64,000 nt of DNA from Streptomyces sparsogenes (GTDB lineage: Bacteria > Actinomycetota > Actinomycetes > Streptomycetales > Streptomycetaceae). The stretch covers positions 1 through 64,000 of the forward strand of contig NZ_MAXF01000190.1 in assembly GCF_001704635.1 (NCBI RefSeq), read 5' to 3'. Made by a program: the position numbers and the translations under genes. Each line of letters opens with the position of its first letter. Position 1 is the first letter of the stretch. Below, piece by piece: positions 9,248 through 19,005 of this stretch. The notes under the pieces are model-generated. The model was not told the origin of the DNA, did no database searches, and saw nothing but the letters and a program-made list of their open reading frames with translations.

Positions 9248-9263
9248 GGTATCGCCCGATACC
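9248..9263. promoter_or_regulatory. Perfect 7-2-7 inverted repeat, candidate operator
   Basis: GGTATCG-CC-CGATACC lies in the divergent region between the dehydrogenase and the importer operon. A further half-site, CGTATCG, follows at 9270-9276. It lies about 80 nt upstream of the importer promoter. The neighbouring PucR protein is the obvious candidate binder; this is inferred from position. Confidence 0.5.
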
Positions 9264-9341
9264 TTCTCCGTATCGCAGCGAGGCCGGGGAGGCCACCGCC
9301 ACCGGCTCGCGCTCCGGCAACCGGCCCTTTCGTCAGATCTC

Positions 9342-9370
9342 TTGACGCCCTCGCACCTCACCCTTAGCTT
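9342..9370 (+). promoter_or_regulatory. HrdB-type promoter of the importer operon
   Basis: TTGACG (9342-9347) and TAGCTT (9365-9370) are separated by 17 nt, a good match to the vegetative streptomycete promoter. Transcription would begin near 9377, leaving a leader of about 95 nt before the substrate-binding protein gene. Confidence 0.6.
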
Positions 9371-9471
9371 CGGCGTTTACAAATGCGGACCGGGTACGCA
9401 TGTATGGACGGCCATGTCGGCAGTCGCGTCTCCGGCAGCACCACTTCAGCCCTTTCGGAGATACGCCGACG

Positions 9472-11067
9472 ATGAAGTCCTCCGTACGCTCCATCCCGCG
9501 CCCGGGAACGAGCCGGGGTCATGCGGTCCTCACCTTTCTCACCTCCGGCATCATGCTGCTGACCAGCGCCTGCGCCGTGGCGAACAGTGACACCGCCGGT
9601 GACACCGGCAGCGCGGACGGCAGCACCCTGCGGGTGGTTCTCACCCAGGAACCGCCGACCCTGGAGCCCTGCGAGTCATCGACGACCGCGACCGGTGTCG
9701 TCGTCCGCTCCAACATCACCGAACCGCTGGTTGAACGAGACCCCACCTCGGGGAATCTGGAGCCGCTGCTGGCGACCGGCTGGCGGCAGACGACGCCCAG
9801 GACATGGACCTTCGACATCCGCTCCGGCGTGACCTTCCAGAACGGGCAGCCGTTCACCGCGAAGGACGCGGCCTTCTCCATCGACCGCGCGGTGAACTCC
9901 GACCTCGCCTGCAACGTGGACGGCTATGTCTTCGGCGACGAGAAGCTCGACGTACGCGCCGTCTCCCCCACCCGGCTGACCGTCACCACCAAGGAGCCCG
10001 ACCCCATCATCCCGCTGCGGATCAGCTTCATCGAGATCGTGCCGCGCACCACCGACACCAAGGCCAAGGTGCGCATACCGATCGGCACCGGCCCCTACGC
10101 CGTCAGGAGATGGCAGACCGGTGTCTCGATCTCCCTGGACCGCAACGACACGTACTGGGGCAAGGCCCCCGCCTACCCGCGCGCCACCTATGTGTGGCGC
10201 AGCGACGCCAGCGTCCGCGCCGCCATGATCAACAAGGGCGAGGCCGACATCGCCACCTCCCTGGACCCCATGGACGCCACCGGGGACAACTCCGTCGCCT
10301 ACCCCAACAACGAGACCACCGCCCTGCGGCTGGACGGCCGTGAGGCGCCGCTCGACGACATCCGGGTGCGCCGGGCGATCGGCATGGCCATCGACCGCAA
10401 GGGCATCATCGACGCCCTTCTCGGCGGGCTGGCCAAGCCCGCCGCGCAACTCGTCCCGCCCGGCGTGGTGGGCCACAACGACGACCTGGTGCCCCCCTCG
10501 TACGACGTGGCCGCGGCCCGCGAGCTGGTCCGGCAGGCGGCCGCCGACGGAGTCCCCGTCACCCGGCGGATCACCCTCGTCGCGCGCAACGGCCAGTTCG
10601 CCGGCATCGCCGAGACGGCCGAGGCCCTGCAGTACGAGATGGCGCGGATCGGGCTGAACGTAAGGATTCGCATGGCGGACACGGCCACCAGTCTCCAGTA
10701 CCAGCTGCGCCCGCTGCCCCGCGGCGTCGGGCCGATCGCCATGCTGGTCATGCACGGCAACCAGGCCGGCGACGCGGCCTTCACCACCAGTCAGTACCTG
10801 CTGAGCGAGGGCCCCCAGTCCACCTTCGGCACCCGCGAGCTGGACCGGCGCGTCGCCGCGGCCGGCGAGCTGTCCGGGAAGGCCCGCCAGAAGGCCTTCG
10901 CCGAACTGCTCGACTACCAGAACAGGACGGTCGCGCAGTACGCCTACCTCGCCCATATGCGGGGACTGCTCGGCCTGTCCCCGTCGGTGCGGTACCGGCC
11001 GAACTCCGCCACCGGAGACGAGATGCGGCTGGCCGAGGTCAGCCCCGTGAAGGCGGGACGGCACTGA
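9472..11067 (+). CDS. ABC importer substrate-binding lipoprotein (SBP_bac_5 family)
   Basis: A 531-residue extracytoplasmic binding protein of the oligopeptide/nickel/opine family. The N-terminus has a basic stretch, a hydrophobic segment (HAVLTFLTSGIMLLT) and a lipobox-like TSAC, so it should be a membrane-anchored lipoprotein. The body shows family hallmarks: LVERDPTSGNLEPLLATGW, TFDIRSGVTFQNGQPFTAKD and RRAIGMAIDRKGII. The start used is the ATG preceded by GGAG (9457-9460), which places the signal peptide correctly. It is the first gene of a tight operon with two permeases and two ATPases. The ligand is unknown; family members carry peptides, nickel, sugars or opines. Confidence 0.92.
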   Translation: MKSSVRSIPRPGTSRGHAVLTFLTSGIMLLTSACAVANSDTAGDTGSADGSTLRVVLTQEPPTLEPCESSTTATGVVVRSNITEPLVERDPTSGNLEPLLATGWRQTTPRTWTFDIRSGVTFQNGQPFTAKDAAFSIDRAVNSDLACNVDGYVFGDEKLDVRAVSPTRLTVTTKEPDPIIPLRISFIEIVPRTTDTKAKVRIPIGTGPYAVRRWQTGVSISLDRNDTYWGKAPAYPRATYVWRSDASVRAAMINKGEADIATSLDPMDATGDNSVAYPNNETTALRLDGREAPLDDIRVRRAIGMAIDRKGIIDALLGGLAKPAAQLVPPGVVGHNDDLVPPSYDVAAARELVRQAAADGVPVTRRITLVARNGQFAGIAETAEALQYEMARIGLNVRIRMADTATSLQYQLRPLPRGVGPIAMLVMHGNQAGDAAFTTSQYLLSEGPQSTFGTRELDRRVAAAGELSGKARQKAFAELLDYQNRTVAQYAYLAHMRGLLGLSPSVRYRPNSATGDEMRLAEVSPVKAGRH

Positions 11068-11068
11068 C

Positions 11069-11998
11069 ATGACGACCTTCCTGCGCAAGCGCATCATCTC
11101 CAGCGCCGTCCCCCTGGTGTTCGTGGTGCTGGGGGTGTTCTGCCTGGCACGCCTGACCGGCAACCCGGTCGACCTCTACCTGCCGCTGAGCGCCACCCCC
11201 GGGCAGCGCGCGGAGTTCTCCGCCGCCCACGGCTTCGACGACTCCATTCCGGTGCAGCTGTGGCACTACCTCACCCAGGCCGCGCAGCTGGACTTCGGCA
11301 CCTCGCTGCGCACCGGGCAGTCGGCCACGACGATGGTGCTCGACGCGTTTCCCGTCACCCTCCAGCTCGCCGGCATGACGATGCTCCTGGCGATCCTCGG
11401 CGCCCTGCTGGTGGGCAGCCTGGCCGCCCACCGGCCCAACTCGCTCATCGACCGGATCGCCGGTCTGCTGTCGATGACCGCGGCCAGCATCCCCGACTTC
11501 TGGTTCGCCATCATGGGGGTGCTCGTCTTCGGGGTGGGCCTGGACCTGCTGCCCACCTCGGGCACCCTGGGCGGACCCGAGATCTGGGTGCTGCCCATCG
11601 CCACCCTGCTGATCCGGCCCTTCGGCGTGCTCGTCCAGGTGGTCCGCGGCAGCATGGTCGGCGCGCTGTCCGCGCCGTACGTCAAGGTGGCCCGCAGCAA
11701 GGGGGCCGGCGCCGGGCGGGTGGTGTTCGGGCACGCCCTGCGCAACTCCGTCACCCCCGTGCTGACCGTGGCCGGGGACCTCACCGTCGGCCTGGTCAAC
11801 GGCGCGGTGATCGTGGAGACGATCTTCGGGTGGCCCGGCATCGGCAAGCTCATGATCGACTCGATTCTCCAGCGCGACTTCGCCGCGCTCCAGGCCGCGG
11901 TTCTGATCACCGCGGTGACGATCTTCGCGCTGAACATCCTCGTCGACGTCTGCCAGGCGCTGATCGACCCCCGAGTGCGCCAGGCGGTGCCGGCATGA
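11069..11998 (+). CDS. ABC importer permease, DppB/OppB type
   Basis: A 309-residue inner-membrane permease. An N-terminal helix (IISSAVPLVFVVLGVFCLAR) precedes a periplasmic loop and five further helices. The BPD_transp_1 EAA-type loop that contacts the ATPase is seen around VARSKGAGAGRVVFGHALRN. The start lies one nucleotide after the binding-protein stop codon (TGACATGA), indicating translational coupling. It pairs with the downstream DppC-like permease. The short N-terminus and RLTGNPVDLYLPL are typical of the DppB half. Confidence 0.9.
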   Translation: MTTFLRKRIISSAVPLVFVVLGVFCLARLTGNPVDLYLPLSATPGQRAEFSAAHGFDDSIPVQLWHYLTQAAQLDFGTSLRTGQSATTMVLDAFPVTLQLAGMTMLLAILGALLVGSLAAHRPNSLIDRIAGLLSMTAASIPDFWFAIMGVLVFGVGLDLLPTSGTLGGPEIWVLPIATLLIRPFGVLVQVVRGSMVGALSAPYVKVARSKGAGAGRVVFGHALRNSVTPVLTVAGDLTVGLVNGAVIVETIFGWPGIGKLMIDSILQRDFAALQAAVLITAVTIFALNILVDVCQALIDPRVRQAVPA

Positions 11999-12012
11999 GC
12001 GAAGGAGCCACG

Positions 12013-13016
12013 ATGACCGACCCCACCCCCCGCCCCGACGCCGAGACCTACGCCGACGCCGACGCCGACGCCGGCACCGGCACCGGCACCGAGAACTGCC
12101 CCCCGAGTGCCCGGCCGCCCCGCTGGTGGCGGCTGCTCGGCAGGGACCGGGGGGCGGCCGTCGCCGCCGTCGTCCTCGCGCTGGTGTTCCTCGTCGCCCT
12201 GTTCGGCCGGCTGTTCATCGGCGACCGGGCCATCCGGCAGGACCTCGGCGCCTCGCTGCGCCCGCCCTCCCTCGACCACGGCTTCTACGGGCTGCTCGGC
12301 ACGGACGTGCTGGGCCGCAGCGTGCTGGCCCGGCTGGTCGAGGCCGCCGGGACGACGCTGTACGTCGCGGTGCCCGCGGTGCTGTGCTCGCTGGTGATCG
12401 GCTCCGCGCTGGGCATGTGGGCCGGCTACCACGGGGGGTGGCGGGAGAACGTCGCGATGCGCGTCGCGGACGTCATCCTCAGCTTCCCCTCCCTGCTGAT
12501 CGCGGTGGTGGTGCTGTACGTGTTCGCGCCCAGCGCGCTGAACATCGTGCTGATCCTCGCCATCGCGCGCGTCCCCGTCTATCTGCGCACCGCCCGCGCG
12601 GAGTCGGCCGAGCTCAGAAGCCGCCTGTTCGTGGACGCGGCCCGGACCTTCGGCACCCCGAGCCGGAACATCATCCACCGGCACATCCTGCCGATCGCGC
12701 TGCCCACCCTGCTGACCGTGGCCACGCTCGACTTCTGCTTCGTCATGCTGACCGAGTCCTCGCTGAGTTTCCTCGGCATCGGGATCCAGCCCCCGGACGT
12801 CAGCTGGGGCCTGATGGTGGCCCAGGGCCGCCAGTACCTGCAGACCGCCTGGTGGATCGCCGTGCTGCCGGGGATCGCCATCGTGCTCACCACGGTGTCG
12901 GCCACGGTGCTCGCCGCCTGGGTGCGGCTGGCCACCGACCCCGGCCAGCGCTGGCGCCTGACGCTGCCCAAGAAGCGACGCGGCGCCCGAGCCGCCGTTC
13001 CCCCGGAGATGATCGC

Positions 13017-13020
<4 letters not shown>
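12013..13020 (+). CDS. ABC importer permease, DppC/OppC type
   Basis: A 335-residue permease with an N-terminal OppC-type helix (AAVAAVVLALVFLVALFGRL), the LGTDVLGRSVLARLVEAAG signature and a BPD_transp_1 core containing LSFLGIGIQPPDVSWG. An ATG overlapping the previous stop (11995) is possible, but the ATG at 12013 has AAGGAG at ideal spacing and is preferred. The N-terminal 30 residues are low complexity, built by three GCCGAC and three GGCACC hexamers (12052-12090). Together with the DppB-type partner it forms the transmembrane channel. The last codons overlap the following ATPase gene (GTGA). Confidence 0.9.
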
Positions 13021-14022
<1,002 letters not shown>

Positions 14023-14030
<8 letters not shown>

Positions 14031-15096
14031 CACCGCCCTCACCGGGACCACCGCACCCGACCCGCGGGGCCCCGGTGCGGCCGGCTCCCCGCCGCTGCTC
14101 GAAGTCAGGGGCGTCACCAAGGCGTTCGGCCACGGGCGCCGGCGCCTGACCGCGCTGGACGGGGTCGACGTACGGCTGATGCGCGGCGAGACCCTCGGCC
14201 TGGTGGGCGAGTCCGGCTGCGGCAAGTCGACCCTGGCCCGGGTGGTGCTCGGGCTCGAGCGGCCGGACTCGGGGACGGTCCGCTTCGACGGCACCGATCC
14301 GTTCGCCCTCGAGGGCAAGGAGCTGCTGGCCTGGCGGCGCCGGGTGCAGATGGTGTTCCAGGACCCGTTCGCCTCGCTCAACGCCCGGATGTCCGCGGCC
14401 GACCTCATCAGTGAGCCATGGCGCACCCACCGCGACATCGTGCCCACGGCGAAGGACCGGGAGCGGCGGGTGCGTGAGCTGCTGTCGCTGGTGGGGCTGC
14501 GGGAGAGCGACGCCCACCGCTATCCGGGCGAGTTCTCCGGCGGGCAGCGGCAGCGCATCGGCATCGCCCGCGCCCTGGCGCTCGACCCCGACCTCATCGT
14601 GTGCGACGAGCCGGTGTCCGCGCTGGACCTGTCGGTGCAGGCCCAGGTGCTCAACGTGCTCTCCGAACTGCGCGAGAGGCTCGGCGTCTCGTACGTCTTC
14701 ATCTCCCACGACCTGTCCGTGGTCAGGCACGTCTCCGACCGGGTGACGGTGATGTACCTCGGCAAGGTCATCGAACACGGCCGCACCGAGGACGTCTTCG
14801 ACCGGCCGCTGCACCCGTACACCGCCGCCCTCATGTCGGCCGCGCCCACACTGGACGTGTCCGGGCAGGCGCTCGGGGAGGAGATCCCGCTGCGCGGGGA
14901 GATCCCCTCCCCGTACGCCATCCCCTCGGGCTGCCGGTTCCGTACCCGCTGCTGGAAGAGCGAGGCCCGGTGCGCCGAGACCGCTCCCCCCGCCGTCACC
15001 CGCGAGGGCGCGGCGGACACCGGGGCGGACACCGGGGACCGGCAGCACGCGGCCCTGTGCCACTTCCCGCTGCTCGCCGGGGAGAGGGGAGCATGA
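14023..15096 (+). CDS. ABC importer ATPase, DppF/OppF type
   Basis: A 357-residue ATP-binding subunit with Walker A GESGCGKST, Walker B LIVCDEPVSALD, signature FSGGQRQRIGIARA and the oligopeptide-transporter C-terminal extension with paired cysteines (SGCRFRTRCWKSEARC). The Walker A region follows the GKAFGHGRRRLTALDGVDVRL-like leader usual for DppF. The ATG overlaps the DppD-type stop codon and follows GAGGAG. With the preceding subunit it energises the importer. The gene ends in ATGA shared with the TauE-like permease, so the latter belongs to the same transcript. Confidence 0.93.
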
Positions 15097-15809
15097 GCCC
15101 GCCGGAGTTCGCCCTGCTGTTCACCACCGTGGCGGTGGGGGCGCTGTTCCAGGTCTCCATCGGCTTCGGACTCGGCCTGCTCGCCGCCCCGGTGATCGCG
15201 GCGCTGGACCCCTCGCTCACTCCGGTGGTGGTTCTGCTCCTGGCCACCGGGGTCACGGCCGCGGTCCTGGCGCTGGACCGCGGACACGCGGACCTGCGGG
15301 GAGCGGGGTGGGCGCTGGTCGGCCGGGTGCCGGGCGCGCTGGGCGGCGCGGCGCTGGTCGCCGTGCTGCCCGCCCGGTACCTCGCCCTCCTCGTCGCCGG
15401 GGTCGTCCTGGCCGGAGTGGCGGTGAGCCTGCGCGGCTTCGTGCCGAGGCCGGGGCGCGGGTCCGTGCTGCTGGCCGGCCTGGTGTCGGGGGTGATGGGC
15501 ACGGCAACCTCCATCGGAGGGCCGCCGATGGCCATGGTCTGGCAACGCCTGAGCGGGCCGGCGCTGCGTTCCACGATGAGCGGGTTCTTCCTGGCCGGGT
15601 CCCTGATGAGCCTGGCCGCCCTGGCGGCGACCGGCTCCGTCCACCCGGACAGCCTGCGGTACACCGCCCTGCTGGCGCCGGCGGCGGCGATCGGAGTGCT
15701 GCTCGCCCGCCCGCTGTCGAGCAGACTGGACACGCGGCGCACCAGGGCCGTCGCCATGGTGCTCGCGGTGGCGAGCGCCACGGTGCTGGTGGTCCAGCAG
15801 TTCCTCTGA
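15093..15809 (+). CDS. TauE/SafE-family membrane permease
   Basis: A 238-residue integral membrane protein with the two-repeat architecture of the TauE/SafE (DUF81) family: VGALFQVSIGFGLGLLAAPV in the first half and GVMGTATSIGGPPMAMVWQR in the second. About seven hydrophobic helices can be counted. Family members export sulfite, sulfoacetate or other small organic anions. Translational coupling to the importer ATPase suggests it removes a product of the imported compound, possibly an anion generated during its breakdown, but no sulfur-metabolism gene is nearby. The substrate is unknown. Confidence 0.85.
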   Translation: MSPPEFALLFTTVAVGALFQVSIGFGLGLLAAPVIAALDPSLTPVVVLLLATGVTAAVLALDRGHADLRGAGWALVGRVPGALGGAALVAVLPARYLALLVAGVVLAGVAVSLRGFVPRPGRGSVLLAGLVSGVMGTATSIGGPPMAMVWQRLSGPALRSTMSGFFLAGSLMSLAALAATGSVHPDSLRYTALLAPAAAIGVLLARPLSSRLDTRRTRAVAMVLAVASATVLVVQQFL

Positions 15810-15881
15810 GCCGGTCGCTGAGCCGTCCGCTCTGTGCCGTCCGTCGGGGGCCTTTCGGTGGCCGTCGTCTTGGGGCGGCCG

Positions 15882-16907
15882 TCAGGCCCCCCGCGGCGGC
15901 CCACTGGTCCCCCGTACCACCAGCTTCGGCTCCAGCACCGCTTCGCGCGGGTCCAGTTTCTCGTTCTCCAGCCGTTCCACGGCGAAGCGTACCGCGTACT
16001 CCGCCATGAGCACCGCGTCCTGACGGACCGTGGTCAGGCCGATCGGCATCAGGTGGGAGAGGTGGCTGTCGTCGTAGCCGACGACGGAGATGTCGCGCGG
16101 AACCTCCACCCCGGCCCTCGTCAGGGCCATCAGCAGGCCCATCGCACAGCGGTCGTTGCCCGCGAGGACGGCCGTCGGCAGGGGCCGCCCGCGCTCGCGC
16201 TCCGCGAGCAGCAGGTCGCCCGTCTCGATGCCCGACGCCTCGGTGTGGTCACCGGGGACGACCCTCAGCTCGGACTCGAGACCGTGCCGGCGCATCGCCG
16301 CCCGGTAGGCGCGCCGCCGCTCGGCCGAGCCGGGGCCCCGTCCGCCGTCGATGTGGACGATGTGGCGGTGACCCAGTTCGACCAGGTGGTCCATGGCCTG
16401 CCGGATGCCCTTGCCCTCGGCCGTGTGCACGCTGTCGATCCGGGCGAGGGGCACCCGTCGGCCCACCGAGACGGTGACCGTGCGCTGCCCCAGCGCGTCG
16501 AGTTCGGCCGGGGCCGCGTCGGGGCCGAGCAGGATCGCCGCCTCGCAGCGGTGGCTGAGCAGCGCCTCGACCGCCTTCGTCTCGCCCCGGCCCTCGGCGG
16601 TCGCGGACAGCAGCACGTCGTAGCCCAGCCGCTCGGCCTCGGGGTAGATGCCTTCGACGAGGTCCGCGTGGAAGGGCTGGTGCACGGTGAACATCACGCC
16701 GAGCGTGCGACTGCGGCCCCGGGCCAGCAGCCGGGCCGCGCTGTCGGGGCGGTAGCCGATCTCGTCGGCGACCTTCAGCACCCGCTCCCGGGTCTCCTGG
16801 CTCGCGCCCGGCTGATGGCGGAAGACGATCGAGACAAGGGCCCGGGACACCCCCGCTTTCTCGGCGACATCGGCCATCGTGGGCCGCTGCTTGCCCGGCA
16901 CATCCAC
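15882..16907 (-). CDS. LacI-family repressor of the inositol operon
   Basis: A 341-residue regulator with an N-terminal LacI helix-turn-helix (TMADVAEKAGVSRALVSIVF) and hinge (GYRPDSAARLLARGRSRTLG), followed by a periplasmic-binding-protein-like effector domain ending in GLTTVRQDA. It diverges from iolC, so it most likely represses the inositol genes and itself, with an inositol catabolite as inducer; the ligand is inferred from context only. The GTG start follows GGAGGG; another in-frame GTG two codons later is possible. The candidate operator repeats lie on the iol side of the intergenic region. Confidence 0.88.
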   Translation of the reverse strand: MDVPGKQRPTMADVAEKAGVSRALVSIVFRHQPGASQETRERVLKVADEIGYRPDSAARLLARGRSRTLGVMFTVHQPFHADLVEGIYPEAERLGYDVLLSATAEGRGETKAVEALLSHRCEAAILLGPDAAPAELDALGQRTVTVSVGRRVPLARIDSVHTAEGKGIRQAMDHLVELGHRHIVHIDGGRGPGSAERRRAYRAAMRRHGLESELRVVPGDHTEASGIETGDLLLAERERGRPLPTAVLAGNDRCAMGLLMALTRAGVEVPRDISVVGYDDSHLSHLMPIGLTTVRQDAVLMAEYAVRFAVERLENEKLDPREAVLEPKLVVRGTSGPPRGA

Positions 16908-16971
16908 CTGTGAACCACCCTCCGACGCCGCCCACGGTACGGGCCCCGTGCAATCTCCCGGCAACAACCTA

Positions 16972-17001
16972 TTGACATGACATTTGGACTGGGGCCATCG
17001 T
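16972..17001 (+). promoter_or_regulatory. Candidate promoter of the iol operon
   Basis: A consensus -35 TTGACA (16972-16977) is followed after 18 nt by a weak -10, CATCGT (16996-17001). The predicted start near 17008 coincides with the operator-like repeats, a classic arrangement for repression. The -10 assignment is uncertain. Confidence 0.45.
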
Positions 17002-17007
17002 ACTCCC

Positions 17008-17036
17008 ACTAGAGCGCGCTAGTAGAGCGCGCCAGT
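17008..17036. promoter_or_regulatory. Tandem LacI-type operator candidates
   Basis: Two directly adjacent 13-bp units, AGAGCGCGCTAGT (17011-17023) and AGAGCGCGCCAGT (17024-17036). The first also sits in an inverted repeat, ACTAG-N6-CTAGT (17008-17023), of the size bound by LacI proteins. The position at the predicted iol transcription start supports an operator role. Confidence 0.5.
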
Positions 17037-17067
17037 CACCTTCTGCCCCACCAACTCCCCCTGTCGA

Positions 17068-17136
17068 CTCTTGTGACCCGTCTTCTGTGACCCCGTCTTC
17101 TGTGACCTCGACTTCTGTGACCCGACTTCTGTGACC
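17068..17136 (+). repeat. Tandem CTTCTGTGACC repeats in the iol leader
   Basis: Four exact copies of CTTCTGTGACC begin at 17082, 17097, 17112 and 17126, preceded by one variant, CTCTTGTGACC, at 17068. The period is 14-15 nt. The array ends just before the iolC ribosome-binding site, so it lies in the untranslated leader. No coding function is visible on either strand. Confidence 0.8.
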
Positions 17137-17153
17137 TCCGGAAGGGAAACCGC

Positions 17154-18128
17154 GTGATGCCGCTCGAAGTGCTGACCATGGGCCGTGTGGGAGTGGACGT
17201 GTATCCGCTCCAGACCGGCGTGGGGCTTGCGGAGGTCACCTCGTTCGGCAAGTACCTGGGCGGCAGCCCGACCAACGTGGCCGTGGCCGCCGCCCGGTAC
17301 GGACACTCCTCGGCCGTCATCACCAAGACCGGCCGGGACCCGTTCGGGGACTTCGTCCGCACCGCCCTCGACGGCTACGGCGTCGGGACCCGCTTCGTCG
17401 GCACCTCCGACATCGCGCCCACCCCCGTGACCTTCTGCGAGATCTTCCCGCCGGACGACTTCCCGCTCTACTTCTACCGCCTCCCCAAGGCCCCGGACCT
17501 GGACATCCGGCCCGAGGAGCTGGACCTGGGGGCGGTCCGCGACGCGCGGATCTTCTGGATGACCGGCACCGGGTTGAGCGAGGAGCCGAGCCGCTCGGCC
17601 ACCCTGGCCGCCCTGGAACACCGGGCCAAGGCGGGGGCGACGGTGTTCGACCTCGACTGGCGCCCGATGTTCTGGCCCTGTGACGGGTCCGAGGCGCGCG
17701 CCCACTATGCCGAGGCGCTGCGCCACGCCACCGTGGCCGTCGGCAACCTCGACGAGTGCGAGGTGGCGACGGGTGAGCGTGAGCCGTATGCCGCCGCGAA
17801 GGCGCTGCTGGCCGCCGGGGTGGAGCTGGCCGTGGTGAAGCAGGGGCCCAAGGGTGTGCTGGCCGTTCACCGGGACGGCCCGGCCGTGGAGGTGGAGCCG
17901 GTCCCGGTGGACGTGGTCAACGGGCTGGGGGCCGGTGACGCGTTCGGCGGTGCGCTGTGCCACGGGCTGCTGTCCGGCTGGGACACCGGGCGCACGGTGG
18001 CCTTCGCCAACGCCGCCGGCGCGATCGTCGCCGGGCGGCTGGCCTGTTCCGACGCGATGCCCACCGAGGCCGAGGTCGACCACGAGCTCCGCGAGGCATC
18101 CCTCGCTGCCACTGAACGAAAGGCGTGA
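17154..18128 (+). CDS. iolC: 5-dehydro-2-deoxygluconokinase
   Basis: A 324-residue PfkB-family sugar kinase that phosphorylates 5-dehydro-2-deoxy-D-gluconate in myo-inositol breakdown. Substrate-binding motif LGGSPTNVAVAAARYG is near the N-terminus and the second PfkB signature with the catalytic Asp, NGLGAGDAFGGALCHG, near the C-terminus. GTG and ATG codons are adjacent at the start; GGAAGGGA lies upstream and either may be used. It is the first gene of the iol operon and follows the repeat-bearing leader. Identity rests on family motifs plus the surrounding iol genes. Confidence 0.93.
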   Translation: MMPLEVLTMGRVGVDVYPLQTGVGLAEVTSFGKYLGGSPTNVAVAAARYGHSSAVITKTGRDPFGDFVRTALDGYGVGTRFVGTSDIAPTPVTFCEIFPPDDFPLYFYRLPKAPDLDIRPEELDLGAVRDARIFWMTGTGLSEEPSRSATLAALEHRAKAGATVFDLDWRPMFWPCDGSEARAHYAEALRHATVAVGNLDECEVATGEREPYAAAKALLAAGVELAVVKQGPKGVLAVHRDGPAVEVEPVPVDVVNGLGAGDAFGGALCHGLLSGWDTGRTVAFANAAGAIVAGRLACSDAMPTEAEVDHELREASLAATERKA

Positions 18129-18132
18129 CGAC

Positions 18133-19005
18133 GTGCTGTCCGACAATGTGAGCCGGATCGTGGACGCCCGGGTCAACGACCCCGGGGCCATCGCCGCCGC
18201 CGCGATACGGCGGGTGAAGGCCACCTCGCTGTTCGGCGAACACGGCAAGGCGATGATCATCGCCGCCGACCACCCGGCGCGCGGCGCCAACCGCGTCGGG
18301 GACGACGAGGCCGCCATGGCCGACCGCTTCGAGCTGCTGGACCGGCTGTGCACCGCCCTGGAACGCCCCGGGGTGACCGGTGTGCTGGCCACCGCCGACA
18401 TCCTGGAGGACCTGCTGCTGCTCGGCGTCCTCGACGGCAAGAGCGTCTTCGGGTCCATGAACCGCGCCGGGCTCGCCGGGTCCGTGTTCGAGATCGACGA
18501 CCGCTTCACCGGCTACGACGCCGAGACGATCGCCGCGATGGGCTTCGACGGCGGCAAGATGCTCACCCGCATCGCCCTCGACGACCCCGCCACCCCCTCC
18601 GTCCTGGAGAACACCGCCCGCGCCGTGGACGAGCTGAACGAACACCGGCTCATCGCGATGGTCGAGCCGTTCCTCTCCAGCTGGCAGAACGGCCGGATTC
18701 GCAACGACCTCTCCCCCGAGGCCGTCATCAAGTCGATCACCATCGCCTCGGGCCTGGGCCGCCGCAGCGCCTACACCTGGCTCAAGCTCCCGGTCGTCGA
18801 CGACATGGAGCGCGTCCTGGCGGCCTCCACCCTGCCCGCGCTGCTGCTGGGCGGCGAGGTCAAGGACCCCGACGCGGCCTTCGCGTCCTGGGGCAAGGCC
18901 CTCAAGCAGCCCACCGCGCAGGGCCTGGTCGTCGGGCGCTCGCTCCTCTACCCCACGAACGGCGACGTCGCCGGCGCCGTGGACCGGGCGGTGAGCCTGC
19001 TGTGA
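18133..19005 (+). CDS. Cgl0159-type aldolase-fold protein of inositol catabolism
   Basis: A 290-residue (beta/alpha)8-barrel protein of the Cgl0159/DeoC-LacD-like group that accompanies iolC in actinobacterial inositol operons. Visible segments include MIIAADHPARGANRVGD, the strand-like GVTGVLATADILEDLLLLG, LIAMVEPF, TWLKLPVV and ALLLGGEVKDP. No IolJ-type class II aldolase is seen in this operon, so this protein is the best candidate for splitting 2-deoxy-5-keto-gluconate 6-phosphate into dihydroxyacetone phosphate and malonate semialdehyde; that role is inferred. The GTG start follows GAAAGG four nucleotides after the iolC stop, and the end overlaps iolB. Confidence 0.85.
   Translation: MLSDNVSRIVDARVNDPGAIAAAAIRRVKATSLFGEHGKAMIIAADHPARGANRVGDDEAAMADRFELLDRLCTALERPGVTGVLATADILEDLLLLGVLDGKSVFGSMNRAGLAGSVFEIDDRFTGYDAETIAAMGFDGGKMLTRIALDDPATPSVLENTARAVDELNEHRLIAMVEPFLSSWQNGRIRNDLSPEAVIKSITIASGLGRRSAYTWLKLPVVDDMERVLAASTLPALLLGGEVKDPDAAFASWGKALKQPTAQGLVVGRSLLYPTNGDVAGAVDRAVSLL

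Noticed and set aside
16908..17153. CRP-like TGTGA sites in the iol leader
   Set aside because: TGTGAC units are direct repeats, not the TGTGA-N6-TCACA inverted arrangement; treated as a tandem repeat array.
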